Shown: in pieces, positions 12,184 to 24,144 of the stretch
Numbering within the stretch: the stretch's first letter is position 1
How the letters are laid out: each line of letters starts with the position of its first letter
NCBI GenBank assembly: GCA_039654915.1
Contig: CM077599.1
Coordinates: forward strand, 17,114,501-17,178,500
Length of the DNA: 64,000 nucleotides
Reading direction: 5' to 3'
DNA from: Aquilaria yunnanensis
Lineage: Eukaryota > Streptophyta > Magnoliopsida > Malvales > Thymelaeaceae
Made by a program: the position numbers and the translations under genes
The notes under the pieces: model-generated
What the model was told of the DNA's origin: nothing
Databases searched by the model: none
The model's input: the letters and a program-made list of their open reading frames with translations, nothing else

Positions 12184-13237
12184 TAAGGGTGAAAAGAGGC
12201 CAGGCTTTGTTCGGGTAGCTCGAGCTCGAGCTCGAGGAAGGGTTTTTCGAGTTAATTTTGAGCCGAGCTCGAGCCTAACAGGCCCTATATTTAGTTTATT
12301 GGACATGTTTATTATTAGGCCTGTTGCACCTTTCTATGGCCTTAGTCCGTCCCAGGCTCCCAGGTCCCAGCCCACTCACCTCAGTATCTTCCCTTCACCC
12401 CCTTTAGCTCGCCCTACTCCCTCCAGAGAACACCAGGCACCAGTTTCCTCTCGATTCTCGAACACACCACGCGGCCACGCCCCTGCCTTAATTTGCTGTT
12501 CACCCCTAAGCAGGAAGAATCAGGCAGTGGCCGAACTCCGCCAATCGACGACGATCACGTCGCGCCAACCACCAGGGACCAGTGTTGCCTTGTCACACCA
12601 GGGAGCACCAGAGCAGTCGATCGGACGCTTGAACCTGAAGCCAAAGCTTTCAAGACACCTCAAGCCGATGCCTTCCTTAACCGACGATCGCAAGGTAGAG
12701 CTAGAGCCTTCCTTAACCAACGCTCCGACGATACGACTTGCCTAGCCTTTTTCTCGAATTAGAATTTGACATCAGTTAGAATCCAACGCCGCCAATACCA
12801 AGGTAACCCCTAAATCTCCCATCTCCCGTCGTCAATTAGTTTACTTCTCAGATTTCTTCTCATGTATTTGCTCTGTTCTCATATTTCAGTTCAGGCTTGA
12901 GAAAGATGATGACTCATTGATAAAGTTTCTAAAATCGAGGTATAATTGCAAAGGGTTAGAAAGTGTGGGATAAGTTTTATAATTTTTGCTTCTCTGATTA
13001 TCCATGTAAAAAATTACATATTCAGTCCCTATCTTTCATAGAAGTTACAATTCCGACACAAAGATTTATATTTGTTATTCGAGCTTCTCGAGCTTTTGGG
13101 CCAAACTCAAGCCCACCTCGAGCCTAAAAAAACTGAGCCCGAGCAATTCAAGCTTGAGCCCGGGTAGTACCGAAAACCAAATGGGCCGAGCTCGAGCTCA
13201 GTGGGCTCGGGCTTGGCTCGGCCCATTTTCACCCTTA
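12184..13237. mobile_element. Non-autonomous hAT element with GAGCTC-rich ends
   Basis: The left end is taagggtgaaaagaggccag; the reverse complement of the right end is taagggtgaaaatgggccga. Flanks cacgcacc (12176-12183) and cacgcccc (13238-13245) are an 8-bp target duplication with one mismatch. Both subterminal regions are dense in gagctcgag motifs, as in Ac-type hAT elements with subterminal transposase sites. The interior (about 12320-12780) is GC-rich and holds overlapping open frames without recognised domains. No transposase is present. Confidence 0.88.
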
Positions 13238-13404
13238 CACGCCCCGAGTTGCCTTCACTTTGTATACACAAATTATCCCACATTGCTTACAAAATATGTG
13301 TCTTCTTCTTCACTTTCTATAAATATATATTTTCACTTCATTAATTTCTCTTCAACAACTTATGCTCTCCTCTTTCTTAAAACATTTTTACTTTGTCGTT
13401 GCCA

Positions 13405-15150
13405 CTTAATTAAATGTTGCGGTATACCATGTACCGGCATACAGTATAAATATTTTCACATTTTGTTAATTTACCGCACAATATTTTGAGTTTTACCGTA
13501 TATCACGCACTTTTTACATGTATTTTGTTAAAAAACCGCAGTATATCACAAATACCGCGTGATACGTACTATGGTATTTATTTTTTCACCCCTATTTTTT
13601 GTATTTTACATCAAAATATCATAAATATATAAAACATTAAAATAAAAACAATACACATATCATAAAATAAACATTTCCTTTTAATTTTTTTTGTTACTTT
13701 TCTTAATTAATATAAAAAAACTAATGGATAGTATTATTTATATTTATAGTACATGCAAAGTATATGGATGGTATTATTTATATTTATAATATATCAATAA
13801 ATTAGTTTTTTTAGTATTATTTATTTTGCTCCATATATAACTTTTTTATGCTTTTTGTATTAAAAAAATATCTTCTATCATATATATTTTATTTATATTT
13901 GATAAATTATGATGAGAAAAATTAGAATACATATAAAATATGTAAAAAAATATTATTAAACAAATTCTATCATCTAAAAATAATATTCTAACATTTATTT
14001 TTTACAGTGATGTTAATTGTATATGACACGATATATTATACGGTATACCTTAAAATTTCAAAGTGTAATATACTTAACACTAATGGTATTTAACGCCTTG
14101 GTCGTTTCTGATTCAACTATTTATTCTGATGCCTTAGTACCCTCCAGAGAGTTTTCACACTTCACGCGGGGTTTGTTTTTTCCTATTGGCACAAATTTTC
14201 CGACCATTATTGGAATGAAAGATAATTTAACCATTAAAGTAAATCGTACGACCCTCTTATTACTAGTAACCGCTAAAATTACTTCAACATTCATGTTGTT
14301 CGTAATCCATTTTTTCTTTTTGTGCCCAGTTATGGATTGTAGGCAAATAACTTTTTTTTGCACAATTCCCCGATTCGAGGGAAAATAAAAAACATGCATA
14401 GAGAACAAAGTGTTAAATATCATTACCACTAAATATACCGTATTTTGAAATTTTAAGGTATACCATGCAACATACTGTTACCGTTATCGTAAAAAATAAA
14501 TATAAGAATATTATTATTAGATGACATAATTTGTTTAATAATTTATTTTTACATATTTTATATATATTCTAATTTTTTTCATCATAATTTGTAAAATAAA
14601 AATAAAAAATATATGATAGAAGATATTTTTTTAATACGAAAAACATAAAAAAGGTTATATATGAGAAAAATAAATAATACTAAAAAAACTAATTTATTGA
14701 TATACTATAAATATAAATAATACCACCCATATACTTTGCATGTACTATAAATATAAATAATACTATCCATAAATTTTTTATATTAATTAAGAAAAATAAC
14801 AAAAAAAATGAAAAGTAAAGATTTATTTTATGATATATGTATTATTTTTATTTTAATGTTTTATATATTTATGACATTTTAATGTAAAATAAAAAAAATA
14901 TGGGTGAAAAAATAAATACTGTGATATGTACTGCTCAGTATTTATGATATACCACAGTTTTTTTTATAAAATGTATATAAAAAATGCGCAGTACTGTAGT
15001 ATTTTATAGTATACCACATACCACGCACTTTTTATATATATTTTATCAAATATTGTACGGTGCGGTAAAACAATAAAATATGAAAATATTTATATCACGT
15101 ACTGTGTACCACATATCTACGGTAAGTGATATACCGTGATATTTAATTGA
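13405..15150. mobile_element. Foldback element, about 700-bp inverted arms
   Basis: A left arm (about 13405-14095) and a right arm (about 14414-15150) are reverse complements with high similarity over nearly their full length. For example, the left arm has gtacatgcaaagtatatgga (near 13751) and the right arm has its near-perfect complement at 14735-14755. The spacer of about 320 bp is more GC-rich and unrelated to the arms. Arm ends carry repeated ataccg/cggtat motifs. The outer flanks share ttaatt, a possible short target duplication. No transposase is encoded. The right arm ends about 150 bp from the stop of CDSP32. Confidence 0.85.
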
Positions 15151-15303
15151 GTGATAGAGAATTTAAATAGCTAAATAATCATTTATCACATTGCAAGTAT
15201 TTTCTGGGACGTAATAAATTAAAATCTTATTCTCTTACAAATAGAGGTAGCTAGCCACCCAAATTGCTATTTCGAAAGCATGCCTAATTTTTGTTTTCCA
15301 AAC

Positions 15304-16212
15304 TCAGTAAGTGACACGGACCCCTTGATATCTCAAAAGCTCCCCAATGAGCTCCCCCTTTCCGGAGCCGACGTACCTCCCACAAATCTTCCCGTCTCTG
15401 ATAAACAAAAACGTCGGCACCTCCACCACATCCATTTCCTTGAGAAATTCCATGCAGCTGTCGTTCTCGTCCCCGTTCATCCTCGCGAACACCACCGTAT
15501 CCGCCATCTGCCGCGATAGCTTTATTACCGTGGGATACACCTTCACGCAGGGCCCGCAATGCTTCAGTCCCACATCCAGCACGATCAGCTTCCCGTCCAC
15601 TTTGTGATCTTCGATCAGACGCTCCACGTCCTCCCGGCTGTGCAACTGCACCACCGCCGAGTGGTTGTCGCCATAGTACAGCACGTCCCCCATCAGCTGG
15701 TCCGGCCCGATACCTTCCTCTTCGTGGATCTTCTCCATGCTCTTGTAGAAGGTGAAGTGGGGGACTTTATCGACGTTCTCGCGCTTGCAGAGCTCCCGGG
15801 TCTTTTCCGACTCGTCGCCCATCACGAGAAGAAAGACGACATCGTTGCACGTCCGGCTGAGGTCTACCATGAAGGGGTAGATTTTGCTGCTGTGGTAGCT
15901 GTGGCTGGCAGCATACTCCACCACCACGAGTTTATTGTTTGCGGATTTGAGCGCTTCGTCAAATTCCTCGATGCTGTGGACTTTCTGGACCTTGTCGTCG
16001 CTCACGTATTGTCTGGTGCCCTGCGCAGCGGTGGCTTTCGCTACGGGGAACGCGAATTCTCTGCTCGTACTTGTCAGATTCGACTTGTGGTTGGTGGATA
16101 GAGGCGAAGGAAAAGAGGCCCAGAAGGGGGAGGGTGAAGTGGTTTTCTGAACGAAGGAAAGAGATGAACAGTTATGAGGTGGTTTGGACAAGAAGGTTGA
16201 GATTGAAGCCAT
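15304..16212 (-). CDS. CDSP32: Thioredoxin-like protein CDSP32, chloroplastic
   Basis: This single-exon gene encodes 302 aa, the usual CDSP32 size. Residues 1 to about 55 are Ser/Thr-rich with few acids ([20 protein letters not shown]), a chloroplast transit peptide. Two thioredoxin folds follow. The first (about 78-185) has lost the redox pair: where CxxC should stand it reads SHSYHSSK, though the cis-Pro segment KVPHFTFY (149-156) is kept. The second (about 190-302) has an active HCGPC motif (Cys219, Cys222) and EVPTFLF (264-270). Known CDSP32 is a drought- and oxidative-stress-induced stromal protein that reduces 2-Cys peroxiredoxin and methionine sulfoxide reductase B. This copy has all the expected features and no breaks. 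The promoter lies to the right, above 16213. Confidence 0.96.
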   Translation of the reverse strand: MASISTFLSKPPHNCSSLSFVQKTTSPSPFWASFPSPLSTNHKSNLTSTSREFAFPVAKATAAQGTRQYVSDDKVQKVHSIEEFDEALKSANNKLVVVEYAASHSYHSSKIYPFMVDLSRTCNDVVFLLVMGDESEKTRELCKRENVDKVPHFTFYKSMEKIHEEEGIGPDQLMGDVLYYGDNHSAVVQLHSREDVERLIEDHKVDGKLIVLDVGLKHCGPCVKVYPTVIKLSRQMADTVVFARMNGDENDSCMEFLKEMDVVEVPTFLFIRDGKICGRYVGSGKGELIGELLRYQGVRVTY

Positions 16213-17519
16213 GGAGGTATTAACTGCTCTGTTTTGTGGCGGAGTGGAGAGGAGGAAGAGGAAGACGTTCTACTCCAGCAGCAGTGAGGAGAAGGAAAGG
16301 GAAGAGGAAAGGGCAGGAAATTAAGCAAATGATTTTGTGAATATCTTGTGGCAGAGAATGTTGTCCACTCGTTTTGCTTAGTGGTGGAATTTGTGTTATC
16401 CAAACCTCAAACTGTGTTGCAATTATTTGGTTTTGTTTTTTTGGTTTTTTTTCGTCCTCCTGATATTTCTTTGTGCTCGTGTCAGTACCCAGATTTTTCT
16501 TTCCAACTATATTTCTTGTCCACGGAAAAAATTCCTCCTCTTTAAGATCGCATCCGGTATGAACTCGACCCTGTTGACCTTTGGGTGCAAGCAAATCATT
16601 TGGATAATATCTTCATAATTAATTTGGCAGACGGCGTCTCAGCTTCTACTTATTTTTATATTTATATTTTTTTATCTAAAATTAATTTTATTTGAAAGTT
16701 AATATTATATAAATGTAATATTTTTATTTAAAAATAAATTTTTATAATATTGTTAAATTTTTATAAATTTTTTTAATGCTTTAAACTAGAAAAATTTACA
16801 AAAATTATAAAAATTATATTTTTAATAGATTATTACAACTACATAATATTAGCTATTAATTAAAAATAATTTCAAATAAAACATGAGTAAGAATAAAAAA
16901 AATTAATTTAAAATTAATTACTTTAATTTAAAATGAATTTGGTGTCAAGACTACGGCCTAGATACACCATTCCCTATTTTTGTTTATTTTTAAAAATGAC
17001 AGATGAAATCAGAGACCTACGGTTGAGCCCAAAAGAGCAAAAGGCCCATTTTCTTGCTCAATTCCAAGGGTAGGCCCAGTACCAAGATCATTCCTTGACA
17101 TCTGCCATTATCACAAAGCTACCTATTACCATCAACACGAAGCGTCTCCCATCAGTCATCTCTTTAACAAAGCACAATATCTATGATCAGACGCAAGATT
17201 CATGCCTCGCGCCCATTTAAAAGATTTACACCTTCCCGTTGCTCTTTCAACAATTAGGACATGCTTAATTGTTCTTTAATACGTTCAAACTCATTGCATT
17301 GCATGCAATTTCATGGAGCTAACGTAAATTATTATGTATATATTGAATTGCAATACAATATTACTAGATAAGTGTGCTGTCAATGTTCAATTTTAAGTTT
17401 GATTTTGAATTATTATCAATGTCAAATATTTAATTTCTCACTTTTTAGTAGACAAAATCAAAGTATTAGATAATAAATGAAGAGAGTAAAGAGCCCTCTG
17501 TTTTATGAGTTGGAGTCAA
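16213..17519. other. CDSP32 upstream region and AT-rich MITE-like DNA
   Basis: The first 300 bp or so are the presumed CDSP32 5' UTR and promoter. About 16650-16930 is AT-rich and resembles the element at 58464-59056 (shared phrases attatatttttaatagattattacaa and tacataatatt, with small changes), so it is likely an eroded copy of that MITE family. No gene is supported in 16930-17519. Confidence 0.45.
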
Positions 17520-18960
17520 ATGCTATTGCGATACCACCATCTCTATACAGTGATCTAAAGACTCCATTAACCATATAAGATTGCCAACAAATTCTAAGCA
17601 AGTAGCATTGAAAGAAATTGATTCAATTAGAGCTACCGGCGCAAAAAAAAAATAAGATAAAATGATAATATTATTTAACTTAGCTTCTATTACTGACTGC
17701 ACTGCTCTAGAAATAGCAAATAACTTTGCTTCAAGCACCAACTCGCAATTTTCCTAGACTAGCCATTCTAATGTCTTCGAGGGGCATTAGATCTCATTCA
17801 AAGCTAAGTCGCAACACTCAACCTCAAAGACCTCCTCCAAGTGTCATCCACCAAGAAGAGATATGGCCTGGTTGCACGGCTATCCTTTTCCCCTTAATAG
17901 AAAGATTATGAGGAGTTTGCTTTGAAGATGAAGGATTGTGAAAGATATGATTTTGCAAAGTATAACTATTGGATAAGATCATTGTGCCACAAGATAAGGG
18001 TGGAAACATTGAACGAAGAGTGTCGAAACACAGTTTTATTCCTCTCCATCCAAATAATCCAAAGAGTAGCAGCTAGGAAAAGGAGCCGATCTAAATTCCA
18101 TTTCTTGCACGAATCCAAAATGTTAAGAAGCTTGCCTTCAAAAGAAAAGATCACTAAAGCTGAGGGATTGTTGCAAAAATAGGCCCAAATTTCCTTAGAA
18201 CCTTGACAACCGCAAAATAAATGCATTGAGGTTCCCTTTTGGGAATTACACCTTACACAATAGGAATTCACAAATCCACCATGAGATAAAAGATTTCTTG
18301 TAGTTAGTAATGCATTCAAAAGATACTTCTAGATCAAGATCTTAGACTTATGTGGGAGACATGAGCTTGAAAGCCGCTTGATAGTGCTAAAGAAATGAGG
18401 ATCTTGAGAGAGATCATGACTATATCTTTTTAATCTTGTAAGCGGATTAGAACTATGGAAGAGATGGTAGACATACCCATGTTTTGCTGAATAGTCACCT
18501 GACTGGTTGCCCTCCCAAACAACGGAATCTTTGCCAAAAGAGATTGAAGGGGCTAGAATGGAAAGGATAGGATCTTTGATTTACAGACAGAACAAAGTTT
18601 CCAAAAGGCCTGTATTCCAACTTTGCCCATGAGGAGAAGATCGGTGTTCTACTCAAAGGTTCTTATTAAAGTGAAAAGCCATGTATGCAGCTCGAAGAAA
18701 ATTCAATGATACACTTGGAATCTAGGAGTCGTATCATACGCGGATTAAGAAATCATCCCTAATATGCCACGTACAAGCCTGACCAAGGAGGTTGCCTTCG
18801 TGGATTAAATTTCTCTAGATTGGTGTTGCATTGTTCTTACTCCCAATAGACCATATAGATTAGGAATTACCATATTTGACCGCTAGAACTCAATAAACCA
18901 CTTTATTAGGTTTCCTAGCAAAAATTATTCAGAAAGTTCTTGCCAAAGAGGTTTGGTTGA
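17520..18960 (-). pseudogene. L1-type LINE relic: RT end, zf-RVT, RNase H
   Basis: On the minus strand, order and content fit the C-terminal half of a plant LINE polyprotein. Near 18540-18490 is DSVVWEGNQSGDYSAKHGY, the block that precedes the zinc domain. 18319-17966 reads as a zf-RVT domain (YCVRCNSQKGTSMHLFCGC, then LAATLWIIWMERNKTVF). 17741-17523 resembles the RNase H start (VLEAKLFAISRAV). Multiple stops and shifts make it dead. No poly(A) or target duplication was identified. Confidence 0.8.
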
Positions 18961-19933
18961 ATAGCCTCATATATTTGACTCTTAGGTCATGCCCAACCCT
19001 TTAGGTAACAATAGAAGGTCTTTTTTCACTTGAGATGGAGCCCATTTTATTCGAAGTGTTCAACTACTAAAATTGAATAAACTTGCTGGAAATCCGATCA
19101 AAAATGATGAAAGGGACTTAATTTCACACTTTCAAGTGTTGTTCTGGTTTGATTGGAAGAACTTTTAATTTTATTGTTCTCTCTCTTATTATTTTTTTTT
19201 TTTATAATGCCATGTAGCAGGACCACTAGTTTAGGGCAGCTGGTAGCCATTTGTGTCCTTGTTCATTGTTGCAACTCATTAAACTTATAATATCTACTAT
19301 AATCTATCTTAAGTGGAACGAAAACTTGGCCAAAAAGAAAAAAGAAAAATTCTGCCTTTTCAATAGGATATGATATTAAAGAAAAAGGTACTTCTCGAGC
19401 GCAACATCATCAAATAAGCCCAAAAAATCTAATTAAATAGTTGTTCTTTGGTTCCTATCCTTGCCTTTCTTTAATATTTTCTTCTCTCTCGTTTTTTTTT
19501 TGGGGGGGATACCATCCTATCTGTTATCGTTGACCACGAAATGAATTTTTTTTATCTAAAATTATTATCATTTAAAAGTTAACACTCTATTTAAATAGCT
19601 TTTTTACTAACTAGTTAATTTTTTATGAACCTTTTCCGCATCCAACCAAACAAAAGACAAAATCCATAGAAAACACCCAACTTTTTCACAAAAATATTTT
19701 TTTAATTTTTTTTAATTTCATTAAATATAAAATTTTAAATTAGTATACAAACCAAACAAATACTCACTATATATTAAAATGATTATTAATAACTCATTTT
19801 AAAAATCACTCGTAACAAGTTGCACATCTTATAATAATTTGAACTATAAGGCGGAAGGAAAGGAGTTTAAAAAAATCGAGTGGAATAGCGTGCCCCGGCA
19901 TTGACATACAAAAGACATTTAGCACAGTAAGAA
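18961..19933. other. Intergenic, no gene seen
   Basis: Sequence is AT-rich with homopolymer runs. No coding, RNA or repeat signal could be supported. Confidence 0.4.
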
Positions 19934-21634
19934 GGAAAAATGATAAAAAATTCTTTGAGGTTTGGTCGAACCTACAGTTTTATCCCTACTATTTCAAATA
20001 TCTACACTTATCCCTTAAAAAGTTAACAGTGTTATTCGTCGTTACCATAAAAAAGAGAAAATGTTTGACTTTGCCCGCATACCTTTCTTTCATAAGAACT
20101 TTGCCCCCCAACTACTAACGCTATTTCAAATCAAACCAATTAATCTTAAAAACCCATAAACAAGTGCAAAGAGCAACAATTGGAGAAACGAAATCGGAAC
20201 AAAAACAAAAAAGAAAGAGAAATCGGAACAAAAACAAAAAGGAAAGAGAAATCAGAATAAAATACAAAAAGAAAGAGGCAATGACGAAATCTGGGTTCCT
20301 ACGAGAGTGATATGCCGCCGGCTACCCAGAGCTTCCTCCGTTCGAAGATCAATTCGACGATCCAAGATGCAGTCTGGGTTCATCGGACGGATGAATCGAG
20401 GACGGATGAGAGGGAACGACGCCGCTTTAAGGGCTGTGGCCAGCGAGATCAGCTTCATCGGTTTCTAGAAGAAATTAGCGCGAGCTCTCATGAGTTGGAG
20501 GAGAAAGCCTTCGGAGTCGAAGTTGAAAGGCTTCATTGGGTCTTGCTGTCCATGGCGGAAGAACCGAATTAGGGTTTGGCTCCTTCAAGGCAGAGAAATT
20601 AAGCAGAAAGTCCATGGCTCCTCGCCCCCACTTCGGCGTCGAAGTTCCACTGCTCATCGGGGCGGCCGTTAACTGGGCTTTGGGCTGAGTTTCGATGGTG
20701 GAGAGGAAAAAAGATGGGATGAAGAGAGGGAAAGAGAGAGGCAACCAAATGATTCGAATACCCAATGGAAGATGAGATGAGGAGATGGGGTGGAGGTGAC
20801 GGCGGTGTTCTCGGAGAGAGAAGACGGCGGAGGAGGGATGGAGACGCGGAGCCGGGAATTTAGGGGTGGAAACGAGCCGAGCCGAGCCCGAACACCCTTA
20901 GGCTCGAAGCTCGGCTCGTTAAGAACTGGCTCGGCTCGAAGCTCAGACAATGAGGCTCGAAGCTCGGCTCGAAAAAGTTTGAATTCAGCTCGGTAGCTCG
21001 ATAGGCTCGAAGCTCGAAGTGAGCTCGTTTTGAGAAATACATAGATGTTTATTGATCATTCATATATAAAGGTTTTTTATTTATATGCTAAAATGTTGAA
21101 AATAAAAAATCATAAATTAATTGCTAAAAAGTAAATTATGCAAAGAATTTGGGATAGAGGAAGTATTATATTAATTTTCTTACCAGGCTCATTAGGCTCG
21201 ATAAGGATTCGAGCCGAATACTACCAGGCTCAAAGCTTGGCTCGTTAAAAATTCGAATTTATCTTACGGCATGAAGCACGGCTCGAGGCTTGTTAAACTC
21301 GACTCGATAAGAAAAAAATCGAGCTCGAGCCCGAACTGGTTGATAAACGTCTCGGCTCGTTTTCACCCATAGCTGGGATAGGGGTTTGGAGGAGAGTGGA
21401 AAAGTTTGTGGGATGAGTTTACTTGAGGACAGGGTGAAGTCGTTAGATATAGGTGTTTGTGGGCAAAAGTTCTATGAAAGAAGGTTGTGAGGACAAAATC
21501 AGATTTATCCCCTTTTCTATCTAACGGCAAATCATGGTGTTAATTTTAAGAGGGGGTAAGTGTACGTATTTAAAACAGTTGGGAAAATTTGTAGGTTTGA
21601 CCAAACCTTAGGGGATTTTATCTGTAATTTTACC
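19934..21634. mobile_element. Mutator-like element with about 100-bp TIRs (Pack-MULE candidate)
   Basis: The left end includes gaggtttggtcgaacctaca and ctacacttatcccttaaaaa. The reverse complement of the right end includes aaggtttggtcaaacctaca and gtacacttaccccctcttaa. The two match over about 100 bp with moderate divergence. A clean 9-bp target duplication could not be confirmed. The interior from 20280 to 20860 is GC-rich, unlike the surroundings, and encodes an 86-aa open frame (20312-20572) with no recognised domain, possibly captured host exon sequence. A hAT element sits inside at 20861-21371. No transposase is seen. Confidence 0.72.
20861..21371. mobile_element. Short hAT element nested in the Mutator-like element
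   Basis: The left end is taggggtggaaacgagccga; the reverse complement of the right end is tatgggtgaaaacgagccga. Subterminal regions repeat ggctcgaagctcggctcg. The flanks gccgggaa and gctgggat may be an eroded 8-bp duplication, offset by 2 bp on the left. Inside, about 21045-21170 matches the 3' half of the Stowaway-like MITE seen at 11693 and 23656, so this element itself carries a transposon fragment. Confidence 0.75.
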
Positions 21635-22055
21635 TAAAAAGTTTCATTGATAAATGACCGGGGAGGGCCTTATCCTATGTGTGTATTTCCACTTTCTCCT
21701 TCATCCGATGCACGATCTTCCAACCTACGCCATCGTTTTTGGTTTCAAATTGATTTCTGGTCTGTCTGTCCGATTGAAAGAAAAAGGTCCATATTGATAT
21801 TCATGGGCAGAGCTCCAAGAGTAAAGAGCAGAGTTGGGCCCTGAGACAAATTGAGTATCCAGAAAATATTTTGGTGGGTCGATTGGTTGAGCGCCGATGG
21901 AAAAATGGTGCGGGAGATCAGCGACAAGGACAGGAGAGAGGGACGTGGCCGTGGAAGAGAGTCTAAGCTTATAAATTTCGATGGGTAGCTTGAGTTAGTC
22001 TGTAAAACATTAGTATATATCCATCAGATTAACTGTTGTTGGTGAATCAGTAAAG

Positions 22056-24106
22056 ATGCAGGTGGTGGAGTTTTCAGTACTGTCGGGGCGGCTGAGCCAC
22101 CTGTATATGACGGTATTCCTCCACGACTTTGCCATCTTCATGGTGTCTCCCGTCATAACCGACGTCACCGTGTCGGCGCTTTGTCCCGGAGGAGATGGCT
22201 GCTCCCTCGCCATTTACCTCACCGGCTTCCAAAACGTGGTATTCATATGTATATATATTAGTATTTCATCTGTCTATAATCTCAGTGCCTAACCAAATTA
22301 GCCAAACGTTGCTTTGGGCGACGCTTGTTTTCTGTTCTTTTAATTACAATCCCATCGGGACAAATTGCATTCCGCCCAAGCCTTAACTTTACTTTGCTAC
22401 TTCAATATTGTCACCAGTCAAAAAGTCTAGAGTTACCAATGAGTCCCGTCGTGTACAGATCGCAGGGCTGGGAACGCTTGTGGTGTTGCCTGTGATCGGC
22501 AACCTCTCGGATCGCTACGGGAGGAAAGCCTTGATCACCCTCCCCATCACCCTCACCATCATTCCTCTAGGTAATTTCTACACCATTTTGACAAATAAAT
22601 TTGACTAGCCGGTACTACTAAATGTTAGTTTGGAGTTTTATGTTTTCCAGCCATATTGGCGTATAGCAGAAAGAGGAGCTTCTTCTACGCCTACTACGTC
22701 CTCAATGCTCTCGTCTCCATGTTTTGCCAAGGAACTGTCCATTGCCTCTCTCTCGCTTACGTCGTAATTTCTGTTTCCAACATTTCCTTTCCTGTCCTAT
22801 CCTAAACTTAAAAGACTGAGGAGCTCTCTAAATAGTTAGACTCTTTCGGCCCATAAAATCTGGGACATTTGGACCTTGGGGTTTTGCTTGCAGGCCGATA
22901 CCGTTCCCATTGGGCGGAGAGCTTCAGCTTTCGGAATCCTGTCCGGGGTTGGTTCTGCTGCTCTCGTCTGCGGAAACCTTTCCACCAGATTCCTCTCCGT
23001 TTCTTCCACTTTTCAGGTCATTAATTCTCTTCTCTCGTTGGAAATTTCTCCTTGATGTATATATGGTTTGGGTTTTGAATCGCTCTTCTGCGTCAGGTTG
23101 CGGCGGCGGTGGCGGTTGCTGCTGCAGTTTATATGGGGGTTTTTCTCCCGGATTCGGTGGCTGACGCCGACGATGACCTCTCCACTCCATTCATCGCGGA
23201 GGGAAAGCCTGATGGCGAGGAATCAGCTGGAAAAAACAGGATTTTCATTTCGAAAGCTCTGCTTCCCGTCCTCTATTTTCTTTCCTCGTTGAGAATTAAC
23301 TCGGTTTTTTCACAAGTCGCAATTGTTGCTTTCCTGAGCCATCTTGCAGACGTCGGGCTTCGTGGTCCATTGCAGGTAATTGACGACATTGTTTTTTTCC
23401 TTCTCTTCCGCTGGAACAAAATTTCAACTCCATTTTTCTTATGTAATGGCCTGCCTGTGCAGTATTTCTTGAAAGCCAAGTTTGGCTTCAATAAGACTCA
23501 GTTCGCCGACTTAATGGTCGTTTCCAGGCTCGCGGGCGCTATTTCTCAAGTAGGCTTCGGCTTCTATTTTCGTTTCCTTCCTTGTTGCTTTGTTATTTAG
23601 ACTACTCACAGAGGTGCCCGCGCATCACAGCAGGCTTGGTTCTTTATATATACTACTCCCTCCGTCCCATATTCTTTGTACCATTCACGTTTTATCAATT
23701 AATCTATAATTTTTTATTTTAGACATTTTAACATATAAATGAAAAACTTTTATATGTGAATGATAAATCAAGACCTATAGTTTCTAAATATATATTTTTT
23801 AATTTTTTTCTAACAATCAATAATATAAAAAAATTCAAGTCAAACTAGCCCAAAAAGTCAAATGGTGCAAAGAATATGGGACGGAGGGAGTAGTAATTAT
23901 ATACGTGCGTTGCACGTAAATCAAGATACCTAGTTTTAACTTAAATAACTCTTATTTCAATTATATTGTTCAAAATAAATAGTAACAATTATTAGTTTTT
24001 TTTCTATTTTTACATAGTTTTTATTATAATATTTTATCATAACTATCCTCAGTTAAACCATCCATTATAATGTATTGCTCATCGTATTTGATTTATGGTT
24101 ATTATA

Positions 24107-24144
<38 letters not shown>

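Noticed and set aside
12080..12745. 221-codon open frame on the + strand
   Set aside because: It runs across the left boundary and target duplication of a hAT element and has low-complexity content without a domain.
14017..14388. 123-codon open frame inside the foldback element
   Set aside because: It spans the arm-spacer junction, has no domain, and overlaps an equally long frame on the other strand.
15559..16101. 180-codon open frame on the + strand opposite CDSP32
   Set aside because: It is antisense to a clearly coding, conserved thioredoxin gene and has no motif; an artefact of GC-rich codon use.
23904..23920. Hairpin tacgtgcgttgcacgta as a transcription terminator
   Set aside because: It lies inside a plant intron, and hairpin terminators do not apply; the adjacent ctag fits a Helitron end better.
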